Positions 8,733 to 16,027 of a stretch of 64,000 bases of DNA are shown piece by piece (within the stretch, counting starts at the first letter, position 1; each line of letters opens with the position of its first letter). Source of the stretch: Myxococcus guangdongensis. Its GTDB lineage: Bacteria > Myxococcota > Myxococcia > Myxococcales > Myxococcaceae. A program made the translations under genes and the position numbers. The notes under the pieces are model-generated. The model was not told where the DNA came from, did not search any database, and was given only the letters and a program-made list of their open reading frames with translations. Location: assembly GCF_024198255.1 (NCBI RefSeq), contig NZ_JAJVKW010000011.1:62001-126000 (forward strand), given 5' to 3'.

Positions 8733-9929
8733 TCACACGCGCTCGAGGATCGCAGCGATGCCCTGCCCCACCCCGATGCACATGCTGACGAGCGCGTAGC
8801 GCCCACCGGAGACCTGGAGCTGCCGCGCCGCCGTCAGGGCCAGTCTCGCCCCCGACGCTCCCAGTGGATGCCCGACGGCGATGGCTCCACCGTTCGGGTT
8901 CACCCGACTGTCGTCATCGCCCAGCTCCAACAGCTTGAGGCAGCCGAGCACCTGCACGGCGAAGGCCTCGTTGATTTCGATGACATCCATGTCCGACAGC
9001 GCAAGCTGCGCGCGCTCCAGCGCCTTGCGCGCGGCCGGAACAGGCCCCAATCCCATGGTGCGCGGTGGAACCCCCGCGATGGCGGCCGAGACGATGCGCG
9101 CCAGCGGCTTGCACCCCACGGACTCGCCCACACAAATCGAGCCGACGAGCAGCGCCGCCGCGCCATCATTGATGCCCGAGGCGTTGCCCGCCGTGACGAC
9201 ACCGTCCGCGGCCAGCGGCTTGAGTGTGGATAACTTGTCGAGTGTCGTGTCCGGACGGGGATGCTCGTCGACCGTCACCGTGGTGATGACCCCCTTGCGC
9301 CCCGGCAGCTCCACGGGGACCAGCTCTCCCGTGAAGAAACCCCGAGCCCGAGCCGTCGCGAACTTCTGCTGCGAAGCCAGCGCGAACCGGTCGGAGGCCA
9401 CGCGACCGATGCCCAGGTCGCGCGCGATGTGGTCCGCCGTCTCCGGCATCGTGTCACCGCCGAAGCGAGCAACCACCCGGGGATTCGGGAACCTCGCGCC
9501 CATCGTCGTGTCGAACACCTGGGCGTCGCGGCTGAACGCCGATTCGGCCTTGGGCAACACGAAGGGCGCGCGGCTCATGCTCTCCACGCCTCCGGCGACG
9601 AAGAGCTCACCCTGCCCCGTCATGACCGCGCGCGCCGCATCCAGCACCGCCGCGAGACCGCTGCCGCACAGCCGGTTCACCGTCACACCGCCCACCTCGA
9701 TGGGCAGCCCCGCGAGCAGCGCGGCGTGGCGCGCCACGTTGCGGCTGTCCTCCCCCGCCTGGTTGGTGCAGCCGATGACGACGTCTTCGATGTCCCCCAG
9801 CTCGAAGGGCCCCCTCGTGAGCAGCGCGCGGATGACTCCCGAGAGCAGGTCATCGGGGCGAACAGGAGCCAGCGCCCCCGCGTGACGGCCGAACGGCGTG
9901 CGCAACCCATCGTAGATATAGGCGCTCAT
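8733..9929 (-). CDS. PaaJ/PcaF-like thiolase (3-oxoadipyl-CoA/acetyl-CoA acyltransferase)
   Basis: A 398-residue thiolase cleaving a 3-oxoacyl-CoA with CoA. The acyl-accepting cysteine lies in NRLCGSGLAAV (about residue 90). The GHPLGASGARL histidine and CIGVGQG cysteine motifs are at the C-terminus. The segments IRALLTRGPF, VIGCTNQAGEDSRNVAR and GGVESMSRAPFVLPKA look closer to PaaJ/PcaF (3-oxoadipyl-CoA thiolase) than to FadA. The start at 9929 is preferred over an upstream in-frame start because a clear GGAGAGG site lies 8 bases before this ATG and thiolases normally begin here. The gene starts 6 bases after the PaaH-like gene. Confidence 0.92.
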   Translation of the reverse strand: MSAYIYDGLRTPFGRHAGALAPVRPDDLLSGVIRALLTRGPFELGDIEDVVIGCTNQAGEDSRNVARHAALLAGLPIEVGGVTVNRLCGSGLAAVLDAARAVMTGQGELFVAGGVESMSRAPFVLPKAESAFSRDAQVFDTTMGARFPNPRVVARFGGDTMPETADHIARDLGIGRVASDRFALASQQKFATARARGFFTGELVPVELPGRKGVITTVTVDEHPRPDTTLDKLSTLKPLAADGVVTAGNASGINDGAAALLVGSICVGESVGCKPLARIVSAAIAGVPPRTMGLGPVPAARKALERAQLALSDMDVIEINEAFAVQVLGCLKLLELGDDDSRVNPNGGAIAVGHPLGASGARLALTAARQLQVSGGRYALVSMCIGVGQGIAAILERV

Positions 9930-9934
9930 GCGAA

Positions 9935-11458
9935 TCACCTCTCCGGCGTGAGGAGGGAGACACCGAGTCGGGCTCGGCGGGACAACCACGGGCTCGCGCG
10001 ATAGCGCGGGTCTCCAGAGGCCGAGTGGATGGCCTCCAGCACCTTCAACACGCGTCGCGGACCGAGCGCATCACCCCAGGCCAACGGTCCGCGCGGATAC
10101 CCCAGCCCGAGCGTCACCGCGGCATCGATGTCCTCCGGGCTCGCGATGCGCTGCTGCGCGATGTCGCACGCGATGTTCACCACCGTGGCGAGCACCCGCT
10201 GCGCGATGAAGCCCGTGCTGTCATGGATGCGCGCCACCGGCGTTCCGTCCGCCCCGAGCAGCGCGAGCGCCGAGTCCAGGAACGCGGGCCGCGTCACCGG
10301 CGTCGTCATCACCGTGCGCCGGCGCTCCGGACCGAACAACAGGTCCACCGCCACCGTGCGCTCGGGGTCCACTTCCAGAGCCAGTGCCGTGGTGGTGGCG
10401 TCCCGGCCCAACGGCGCGACGAGGCACAGCGACTCCGGCGCGGGATGCTCACCGTCGTCCGGGAACCAACCCGCCGCGCGCACCAGGGCCAGCAGCGCAT
10501 CGCGCCATGCGGGCTCATCGGCGGCCACCCACACCGGCCGCTGTTCTCCCTTCGGAAGCGCGGGCTCCGGCACGGCTCGAGGCCGTCCCCCCTCGTGGGA
10601 GTAGAAGCCCTGCCCGCTCTTGCGCCCGAGCAGTCCCGCGACGAGCCGCTGACGCAGCAGGTATGACGGACGGAAGCGCGGCTCCTGGTAGAACTGCTCG
10701 TACACGGACTCCATCACCGGGTGCGAGACATCCAGCCCCGTGAGGTCCAGCAGCTCGAACGGCCCCATCCGGAAACCCGCGGCGTCACGCAGCACGCGGT
10801 CAATCACCTCGAACGAGGCCACGCCTTCCTGGAGGATGCGCAGCGCCTCCGTGCCGAAGCCACGCCCCGCGTGGTTCACGATGAAGCCTGGAGTGTCCGC
10901 CGCGCGCACCGGCCGGTGGCCCAGCCGCCGCGCGAGCAGCACGAGCGCCTCGCCCACCCAGGGCTCCGTGCGCGCGCCCTCGATGACCTCCACCACCTTC
11001 ATCAACGGCACCGGGTTGAAGAAGTGGAAGCCACCGACGCGGCCCGGTCGCTCGCACGCCGAGGCGATGGCCGTCACCGAGAGCGACGAGGTGTTCGTGG
11101 CCAGCAGGCAGTCCGGCCCGACGATGCCCTCCAGGCGGATGAACAGTGCCTGCTTCGCACCGAGGTCCTCGACGATGGCCTCCACCACCACGTCACAGCC
11201 CGCGAGCGACGCTTCGTAGGCAACAGGTTCGAGCCGGGCTGTCGCCGCGCGCGCCTCCTCGGGCGACAGGCGGCCCTTCGTCACCAGCATCTCGAGCGTC
11301 GATGCAACCGATGCGCGGGCCTCCTCCGCGGCCTGGTGACGTGCATCGAACAGGCGGACGGTGATTCCCGCCTGCGCGGCGAGCTGAGCGATGCCTCGGC
11401 CCATGACGCCCGTTCCGACCAGTCCCAGCGTGAGCAAGGGTGATTGGACGTCGACCAT
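9935..11458 (-). CDS. PaaH-like 3-hydroxyacyl-CoA dehydrogenase
   Basis: A 507-residue NAD-dependent dehydrogenase oxidising a 3-hydroxyacyl-CoA. The Rossmann motif GLVGTGVMGRGIAQLAAQAG lies at residues 12-31, and NTSSLSVT and GFHFFNPVPLMKVVEVI (catalytic His in HFF) follow. There are two C-terminal 3HCDH domains: one around GFIVNHAGRGFGTEALRI, the second near the end around GFIAQRVLATVVNIACDIAQ. That duplicated layout and the length of about 500 are characteristic of PaaH (3-hydroxyadipyl-CoA dehydrogenase) rather than short HbdA enzymes. The upstream hydratase stop (11460-11462) is one base from this start codon. Confidence 0.92.
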   Translation of the reverse strand: MVDVQSPLLTLGLVGTGVMGRGIAQLAAQAGITVRLFDARHQAAEEARASVASTLEMLVTKGRLSPEEARAATARLEPVAYEASLAGCDVVVEAIVEDLGAKQALFIRLEGIVGPDCLLATNTSSLSVTAIASACERPGRVGGFHFFNPVPLMKVVEVIEGARTEPWVGEALVLLARRLGHRPVRAADTPGFIVNHAGRGFGTEALRILQEGVASFEVIDRVLRDAAGFRMGPFELLDLTGLDVSHPVMESVYEQFYQEPRFRPSYLLRQRLVAGLLGRKSGQGFYSHEGGRPRAVPEPALPKGEQRPVWVAADEPAWRDALLALVRAAGWFPDDGEHPAPESLCLVAPLGRDATTTALALEVDPERTVAVDLLFGPERRRTVMTTPVTRPAFLDSALALLGADGTPVARIHDSTGFIAQRVLATVVNIACDIAQQRIASPEDIDAAVTLGLGYPRGPLAWGDALGPRRVLKVLEAIHSASGDPRYRASPWLSRRARLGVSLLTPER

Positions 11459-11459
11459 G

Positions 11460-12230
11460 TCAGCGTCCCTCGAAGGCGGGCTTGCGCTTGTCCAGGAAGG
11501 CCCGCATGCCCTCCTTCTGGTCCCGCGTGGCGAAGAGAAGCTGGAAGGCCTTGCGCTCCAGGAGCAGCGCCTCCGCGAGGGACGCGTCCTGCCCCGCGAG
11601 GACCACCTCCTTTATCTGGCGCACGGCCAGGGGCGGCATGTACGCCACCTTCCGCGCGAGCGTGAGCGCCCGCTCCAACACCTCCGGGTCGGGGACCACC
11701 TCGGTGACCAGGCCCATGGCCTCCGCTTCCCGCGCCGTCATCGGCTCACCGGTGAGCAGCAGCCTCATCGCCTTGAACTTCCCCACCGCGCGCGTCAGCC
11801 GCTGCGTGCCTCCCGCCCCCGGCATGATGCCCACCCGAATCTCCGGCTGACCGAAGCTGGCGCTCTCACCCGCGACAATCATGTCCGCGTGCATCGCCAG
11901 CTCGCAGCCGCCTCCGAGCGCAAAGCCATTCACCGCGGCGACGACCGGCGCGGGGCACTCCGCCAGGGACTGCCAGAGCCGCTGGGTGTCTCGCAGCAAC
12001 AGGTCCACCGGCGTCGCGTCCACCAGGGCCCGCAGGTCCGCGCCCGCCGCGAAGAACTCCGGCCCACCCGTCAGCACGATGCAGCGCACCGCCGCGTCCG
12101 CGCCCAGCTCCCGGAAGGCCGCCGCCAATTCCTGGCGCAGCTCCAATCCCAATGCATTGCGAACCTCGGGACGATGCAGTCGCACCAAGGCGACGCCTTC
12201 CTCGGGCCTCTCGACGAGCACGTGGGACAT
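11460..12230 (-). CDS. PaaF-like enoyl-CoA hydratase
   Basis: A 256-residue crotonase-fold hydratase adding water to a 2-enoyl-CoA. The oxyanion-hole segment FFAAGADL lies at about 65-72. Two glutamates expected for hydratase activity are seen in GGGCELAMHAD and FGQPEIRVGIMPGAGGTQRL. The C-terminus KRKPAFEGR matches the PaaF type. It is the first gene of the - strand catabolic operon; its start is 17 bases from a set of three TTTCGC half-sites, the likely IclR operator. Confidence 0.92.
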   Translation of the reverse strand: MSHVLVERPEEGVALVRLHRPEVRNALGLELRQELAAAFRELGADAAVRCIVLTGGPEFFAAGADLRALVDATPVDLLLRDTQRLWQSLAECPAPVVAAVNGFALGGGCELAMHADMIVAGESASFGQPEIRVGIMPGAGGTQRLTRAVGKFKAMRLLLTGEPMTAREAEAMGLVTEVVPDPEVLERALTLARKVAYMPPLAVRQIKEVVLAGQDASLAEALLLERKAFQLLFATRDQKEGMRAFLDKRKPAFEGR

Positions 12231-12246
12231 GGTTGGATATTCCTTG

Positions 12247-12272
12247 TTTCGCTATGCGAAACTGAATTTCGC
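12247..12272. promoter_or_regulatory. Three-half-site inverted repeat, probable IclR-type operator
   Basis: TTTCGC at 12247-12252, GCGAAA at 12256-12261 and TTTCGC at 12267-12272 form two overlapping perfect inverted repeats (spacers TAT and CTGAA). The element lies between the divergent hydratase and iclR genes. Three-part operators are known for the IclR-family members PcaU and PobR. Binding of the adjacent regulator is an inference. Confidence 0.65.
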
Positions 12273-12277
12273 AGACC

Positions 12278-12306
12278 TTGACCCATTTGTACTGTCTGTT
12301 TATCGT
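12278..12306 (+). promoter_or_regulatory. Candidate sigma70-type promoter of iclR
   Basis: TTGACC at 12278-12283 and TATCGT at 12301-12306 are separated by exactly 17 bases, close to the -35/-10 consensus. They lie 30 bases before the iclR start codon and 6 bases after the last operator half-site, so a bound regulator would lie just upstream of the -35 box. Confidence 0.5.
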
Positions 12307-12336
12307 GATGGCAATCCCGCTCTTGTCAGGACTGTC

Positions 12337-13188
12337 ATGAGACGCTTCGCAGCCCCCTCATCTCCGCCCAGTGACGCCGGTGCCCCTTTCGTGGAGTCGC
12401 TGGAGCAGGTGAGCGAAGAGGAAGTGAAGGACCGTCAATTCGTGACGGCGCTCGCGCGTGGGTTGGAGATTTTGCGGGCCTTCACCCCGCAGCGCCCCAT
12501 GCTCGGCAACCAGGAGCTCGCGGCGAGCACGGGGCTGCCCAAGCCCACCATCTCGCGGTTGACGCATACGCTGACGCGGCTGGGGTACCTCACGTACTCG
12601 GAGCGGCTGGGCAAGTACCAGCTCGGCACGCGGGTGCTCGCGCTCGGCTTCGCGGCGCTCTCCAACATGGGCGTGCGCGACGTGGCCCGGCCACTGATGC
12701 AGGACCTGGCGGACTACGCGAACGTCCCGGTGTCGCTGGGCAGTCGGGACCGGCTCAACGTGGTGTACGTGGAGCACTGCCGCTCCACCGCGGCGGTGAC
12801 GCTGCGGCTGGACATCGGCTCTCGGCTCCCCCTGGCCACCACGGCGATGGGCCGGGCGCTGCTCGCCGCGCTCCCCGAGGGCGAGCGTCGCTACCTCATG
12901 GGCCACATCGCCAAGCGCGAGCCGGAGAAGTGGCCGCGCCTCCAGGCGAGCATCGAGCAAGCGCTGGAGGAGTACCGCACGCACGGCTTCACGCTCTCCG
13001 TCGGGGACTGGGACCGGGACGTCAACGCGGTGGGCGTGCCGTTCGTCGCGCCGGATGGCAGCGGGCTTCTGGCCTTCAACTGCGGCGGGCCGTCGTTCCT
13101 GCTGCCGCGTCAACGACTGCTGTTGGACATCGGTCCCCGACTGGTGAACCTGGTGCGCAACGTCGAGGCGGCGCTGCAGCGCCGCTGA
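12337..13188 (+). CDS. IclR-family transcriptional regulator
   Basis: A 283-residue regulator. After a flexible 30-residue N-terminus comes the winged helix (FVTALARGLEILRAF, then NQELAASTGLPKPTISRLTHTL as the recognition region), then an IclR effector domain with VYVEHCRS, LPLATTAMGRALLAA and the C-terminal GVPFVAPDG and LVNLVRNVE. The ATG at 12337 fits family length; the open frame runs further upstream but through the operator and promoter region. It is divergent from the beta-oxidation operon and followed after 11 bases by an acyl-CoA dehydrogenase gene. Such regulators often sense aromatic or dicarboxylic catabolites; the ligand here is unknown. Confidence 0.92.
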   Translation: MRRFAAPSSPPSDAGAPFVESLEQVSEEEVKDRQFVTALARGLEILRAFTPQRPMLGNQELAASTGLPKPTISRLTHTLTRLGYLTYSERLGKYQLGTRVLALGFAALSNMGVRDVARPLMQDLADYANVPVSLGSRDRLNVVYVEHCRSTAAVTLRLDIGSRLPLATTAMGRALLAALPEGERRYLMGHIAKREPEKWPRLQASIEQALEEYRTHGFTLSVGDWDRDVNAVGVPFVAPDGSGLLAFNCGGPSFLLPRQRLLLDIGPRLVNLVRNVEAALQRR

Positions 13189-13199
13189 CAAGGACCGCC

Positions 13200-14357
13200 A
13201 TGCGCACCGCCCGCGAGGACGAGACCCTGGAGCAGCTGCTCTCCATGCTGGAGCGCTTCGTGAAGGAGCGCCTGATTCCCAACGAGCACCGCGTGGCGGA
13301 CGAGGACGCCATCCCCCGGGACATCATCGAGGAGATGCGAGCCCTGGGCCTGTTCGGCCTGTCCACGCCGGTGGAGTTCGGCGGCGTCGGGTTGAACATG
13401 AGCCAGGAGGTGCAGGTGGCCTTCGTGCTCGGACAGACGTCGCCCGCCTTCCGCTCGCTCATCGGCACCAACAACGGCATCGGCTCGCAGGGCATCATCC
13501 TGGACGGCACCGAGGAACAGCGGAGCAAGTACCTCCCCCGGCTCGCTTCCGGCGAGATTGTCGGCGCGTTCGCCCTGACGGAGCCCAACGCGGGCTCGGA
13601 TGCATCCTCATTGAGGACCACGGCCCGGCGTGAGGGCGACGTGTACGTGCTCAACGGCACCAAGCGCTTCATCACCAACGCGCCCGAGGCGGGGCTGTTC
13701 ACGGTGATGGCGCGCACCAACCCGGACGAGAAGGGGGCCGCGGGCATCTCCGCGTTCCTGGTCGAGGCGGGCACCCCAGGGCTCGTCATCGGTCCGTCGG
13801 ACCGGAAGATGGGCCAGAAGGGGACGCACACCGCGGACGTGCTCTTCGAGGACTGTCGTGTCCCCGTGACGCAGTTGTTGGGCGGCGTGGAGGGGCAGGG
13901 CTTCAAGACGGCGATGAAGGTGCTGGACCGGGGCCGGCTCCACATCGCGGCGGTGTGCGTGGGAGTGGCCGAGAGGCTCATCCGCGAGAGCCTGCGCTAC
14001 GCCATGGAGCGCGAGCAGTTCGGCAAGCCCATCGCGGAGTTCCAGCTCATCCAGGCCATGCTGGCGGACAGTCGCATGGAGGCCTACGCGGCGCGCTGCA
14101 TGGTGCTGGACGCGGCCCGGCGTCGGGACGAGGGCCAGAACATCAGCACCGAGGCGTCCTGCTGCAAACTGTTCGCGAGCGAGATGGTGGGGCGCGTCGC
14201 GGACCGCGCGGTGCAGATTTTCGGAGGGGCGGGGTACATCGCGGACTACGGCATCGAGCGCTTCTACCGCGACGTGCGCCTGTTCCGCCTGTATGAGGGC
14301 ACCAGCCAGATTCAGCAGCTGGTCATCGCGCGAAATATGATGCGCGAGGCGAGCTGA
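13200..14357 (+). CDS. Acyl-CoA dehydrogenase
   Basis: A 385-residue FAD enzyme introducing the alpha-beta double bond into an acyl-CoA. The N-terminal helical domain is followed by the FAD-contact strands FALTEPNAGSDASSL and NGTKRFITNA. The C-terminal domain has GRLHIAA, YAMEREQFGKPIAEFQ, QIFGGAGYIADYGIERFYRD and the catalytic-base segment RLYEGTSQIQQ, in which the Glu of YEGTS is the expected base. An AAGGA site lies 6 bases before the ATG. It is co-directional with iclR (11-base gap) and supplies the step that would precede the PaaF-like hydratase encoded on the other strand. Confidence 0.93.
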   Translation: MRTAREDETLEQLLSMLERFVKERLIPNEHRVADEDAIPRDIIEEMRALGLFGLSTPVEFGGVGLNMSQEVQVAFVLGQTSPAFRSLIGTNNGIGSQGIILDGTEEQRSKYLPRLASGEIVGAFALTEPNAGSDASSLRTTARREGDVYVLNGTKRFITNAPEAGLFTVMARTNPDEKGAAGISAFLVEAGTPGLVIGPSDRKMGQKGTHTADVLFEDCRVPVTQLLGGVEGQGFKTAMKVLDRGRLHIAAVCVGVAERLIRESLRYAMEREQFGKPIAEFQLIQAMLADSRMEAYAARCMVLDAARRRDEGQNISTEASCCKLFASEMVGRVADRAVQIFGGAGYIADYGIERFYRDVRLFRLYEGTSQIQQLVIARNMMREAS

Positions 14358-14393
14358 GCCGTCCGTCGAGTGGCCTGGCCCCTGGGAGTTTGC

Positions 14394-15353
14394 ATGTCCG
14401 TGGCCATCGCAGTCCTCGTCGGCATCGTCGTCCTCGTGCTCGCCCTGCGGCAGTGGCTGCTCGTCCGCGAGTGCACGCCCTGCCCGAGCGAGGCCTTCGA
14501 CGGGCACATCCACCGGGTGGGCAAGGCGGTCATCGCGGAGCGGCGCTGTGAGAACCCGCGCGCCACCGTGCTGTGCATGCACGGCTTCGTGGCGGACATG
14601 CGCTACTTCACGCGCCACTACGAGGACCCGGGGCTGCAGCTCATCCTGGTGACGAGCTGCGACTACCACCTGCCCATCACGGGCCCTCGCGAAGTGTCCG
14701 CGTCCTGGGCCAAGGTGCCGAGCGCGCCGGAGGGTACGATTGCCCACGATGCCGCCGTGCTGGTGCAGGCACTGGAGCATCTGCCGAGGACGGACCACGT
14801 GCGCGTCCATGGGCACTCGCGTGGAGGCGCGGTGGTGCTGGAGGCGGCGAAGCTGCGGCCGGACCTGTTCGAGAAGGTGGAGGTGGTGCTGGAGGCGCCC
14901 GTGCTTCCGCGCGCCCGCGCGTACACGAGCTTGACGCGGGCGCAGCTCTGGCTGCTGCCGTTCTTCATCCCGCTGTGGCGCATGGCACCCATCGCGCGCC
15001 ACAACCGGGGGGCGTGGGGGCCGCTGGAGGATGCGCGTAAGCGCGAGCTCATCATGGCGTTCCCGTTCAATCCGAAGCGGGTGTCGACCATGCTGACCAA
15101 CCTGGTGGACCTGGCCCACTGGTTCCAGGAGCGCGATGAGTCGCTGTTCCGCAACGTGCGGCGCGGCACCGTGCTCGTCCCAGGGAAGGACCGGGTGCTG
15201 GACTCCAGGTCGATGTTGGAGAGCGCGCAGAAGGGCCGCCCGGAGCTCGACGTGGTGACGCTCGACGGGTGCAGCCACTTCGTGTTGTGGGATCGGCCTG
15301 ATGCGCTGCCCGCGCTGGAGCGGCTGCCGGAGCGCCCATCCGCGACGGCGTAA
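14394..15353 (+). CDS. Membrane-anchored alpha/beta hydrolase
   Basis: A 319-residue hydrolase. Residues 1-20 are a hydrophobic anchor (VAIAVLVGIVVLVLALRQW). The alpha/beta-hydrolase fold follows: LCMHGFVADMRYF carries the oxyanion-hole HG, VHGHSRGGAVVLEAA carries the nucleophile elbow G-H-S-R-G (Ser), and DGCSHFVLWDRPDA carries the late His. A PGKDRVLD segment probably carries the acid. The ATG at 14394 has a GGGAG site 6 bases upstream, better than the GTG 24 bases earlier. It lies 36 bases after the acyl-CoA dehydrogenase and could be in the same operon. Its end is 12 bases from the end of the convergent tRNA array. Substrate unknown. Confidence 0.8.
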   Translation: MSVAIAVLVGIVVLVLALRQWLLVRECTPCPSEAFDGHIHRVGKAVIAERRCENPRATVLCMHGFVADMRYFTRHYEDPGLQLILVTSCDYHLPITGPREVSASWAKVPSAPEGTIAHDAAVLVQALEHLPRTDHVRVHGHSRGGAVVLEAAKLRPDLFEKVEVVLEAPVLPRARAYTSLTRAQLWLLPFFIPLWRMAPIARHNRGAWGPLEDARKRELIMAFPFNPKRVSTMLTNLVDLAHWFQERDESLFRNVRRGTVLVPGKDRVLDSRSMLESAQKGRPELDVVTLDGCSHFVLWDRPDALPALERLPERPSATA

Positions 15354-15364
15354 GACTTCGGGAG

Positions 15365-15437
15365 TGCACGCCCCGGGAGTCGAACCCGGCCAAGTCGGTA
15401 TGTCGAACCGATGCCGTCGCCCGCTGGCTCGGCGTGC
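15365..15437 (-). tRNA. tRNA-Val(GAC)-like, atypical (G8, C33)
   Basis: Third tRNA of array 1. Hand fold: acceptor GCACGCC/GGCGTGC, 3-bp D stem GCC/GGC, anticodon stem TCGGT/ACCGA with loop UCGACAU (anticodon GAC, complement of 15402-15404), T arm CCGGG/CCCGG with loop UUCGACU, A73, no encoded CCA. The nearly universal U8 is G and U33 is C. All stems pair fully, so this is not a decayed relic, but normal decoding is doubtful. Confidence 0.7.
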
Positions 15438-15455
15438 ATGAAACAGATGAAACAG

Positions 15456-15530
15456 TGGCCCTGGCAGGAATCGAACCTGCGGCCTCTCGGTTCGCACCCG
15501 AGCGCTCTGAATCCGCTGAGCTACAGGACC
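15456..15530 (-). tRNA. tRNA-Arg(GCG), unusual anticodon
   Basis: Second tRNA of array 1. Acceptor GGTCCTG/CAGGGCC (one G-U), U8 present, D stem GCTC/GAGC, anticodon stem CTCGG/CCGAG with loop GUGCGAA, T arm GCAGG/CCTGC, A73, no CCA encoded. Anticodon GCG would read CGC/CGU arginine codons, which most bacteria read with an inosine-modified ACG anticodon. Position 32 is a purine, also uncommon. Confidence 0.8.
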
Positions 15531-15548
15531 TGAAGGTGTCGCGAAGAG

Positions 15549-15621
15549 TGCCCCGTACGGGAGTCGAACCCGTCTTCCCGCATAGAGAGTGCGGTGTCCT
15601 GCGCCAATAGACGAACGGGGC
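15549..15621 (-). tRNA. tRNA-Glu(CTC)-like
   Basis: First tRNA of array 1 in transcription order. Acceptor GCCCCGT/ACGGGGC, then a Glu-like 5' half (TTCGTCTA...GGACACCGC), anticodon stem CCGCA/TGCGG with loop CUCUCUA, T arm ACGGG/CCCGT, A73, no CCA. Anticodon CTC reads GAG. U33 is kept, but position 37 is U instead of the usual purine. Confidence 0.8.
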
Positions 15622-15640
15622 GGGAGCCCGGCCTCTGAAA

Positions 15641-15691
15641 CCACCCGGCCACGTCATCGAGACGTAGCCAGGAAGCTCAACGGCCGGGTGG
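15641..15691 (-). other. Hairpin spanning the end of micro-ORF 1
   Basis: On the - strand CCACCCGGCC (15691-15682) pairs perfectly with GGCCGGGTGG (15650-15641). A nested ACGTC/GACGT hairpin lies inside (15665-15651). The left arm covers the last codons (CCA CCC GGC) of micro-ORF 1 and the stop codon lies in the loop, so a translating ribosome would disrupt it. It precedes tRNA-Glu by about 20 bases. It could be an attenuator, terminator or processing site. Confidence 0.55.
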
Positions 15692-15832
15692 AGTGCTGCG
15701 GAAGGAAGCGATTCCCTCCAGCAGCTCGTCCTCGGAGTCGGTGTCCTGCTCGGTGTTCGCGAACAGCACGGCGATGCCGCGGACAGTGTCGTTCTTGCGC
15801 TTGAGATTCATCGGGCTCATCGGATTCACCAT
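15677..15832 (-). CDS. Micro-ORF 1 of the tRNA-array unit (about 51 residues)
   Basis: No known family was recognised. The protein begins MVNPMSPMNLKRKNDTVRGI and continues as an acidic tail (several Asp/Glu) ending TPPGR. It aligns codon for codon with micro-ORF 2 at 18107-18259: shared residues are N, SPMN, NDTV and GI. The start is uncertain. The codon aligned with the ATG of micro-ORF 2 is CTG at 15838, 8 bases after an AGGAG site; the ATG at 15832 or a GTG at 15844 are alternatives. It is followed by a hairpin and three tRNAs on the same strand. Conserved peptide sequence with matching gene order argues for a real gene; possible roles are leader peptide or modified-peptide precursor. Confidence 0.65.
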   Translation of the reverse strand: MVNPMSPMNLKRKNDTVRGIAVLFANTEQDTDSEDELLEGIASFRSTPPGR

Positions 15833-15846
15833 CGGCAGACTCACCG

Positions 15847-15891
15847 CTCCTTTCGCCAATGACAGACGCCGTCACCATTTCCGCCTGACAA
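15847..15891 (-). promoter_or_regulatory. Conserved promoter-like region upstream of micro-ORF 1
   Basis: The - strand reads TTGTCA (15891-15886), 17 bases, CGTCTG, then AGGAG (15851-15847). The same elements, with the same distance between TGTCAGG and AGGAG, occur before micro-ORF 2 (18312-18268). Intervening bases GGAAAT/TGAAAT are also shared. The conserved spacing suggests a common promoter; the -10 assignment is weak. Confidence 0.5.
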
Positions 15892-16027
15892 AGGCTCGTG
15901 TCACAGGTGCGAGCACGCGATGCGCGGCGGCCTGCGAGCTCTCTGGCGCCATCCCCTTCGCCCGGCTCCAAAGCCCGCGCGGAATGTGCCGCCCGGCACT
16001 ATCCTCCCTCCAGGAGGAGACCGAGAG

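Noticed and set aside
15365-15437. Treating the Val-like tRNA as a pseudogene
   Set aside because: All four stems pair completely and the T arm is standard, which a decaying gene would not keep; the odd bases are confined to functional positions 8 and 33.
13608-15644. A 678-codon open frame on the - strand over the acyl-CoA dehydrogenase, hydrolase and tRNA genes
   Set aside because: It runs antisense through two recognisable genes and reads through three tRNAs; no domain or start signal supports it.
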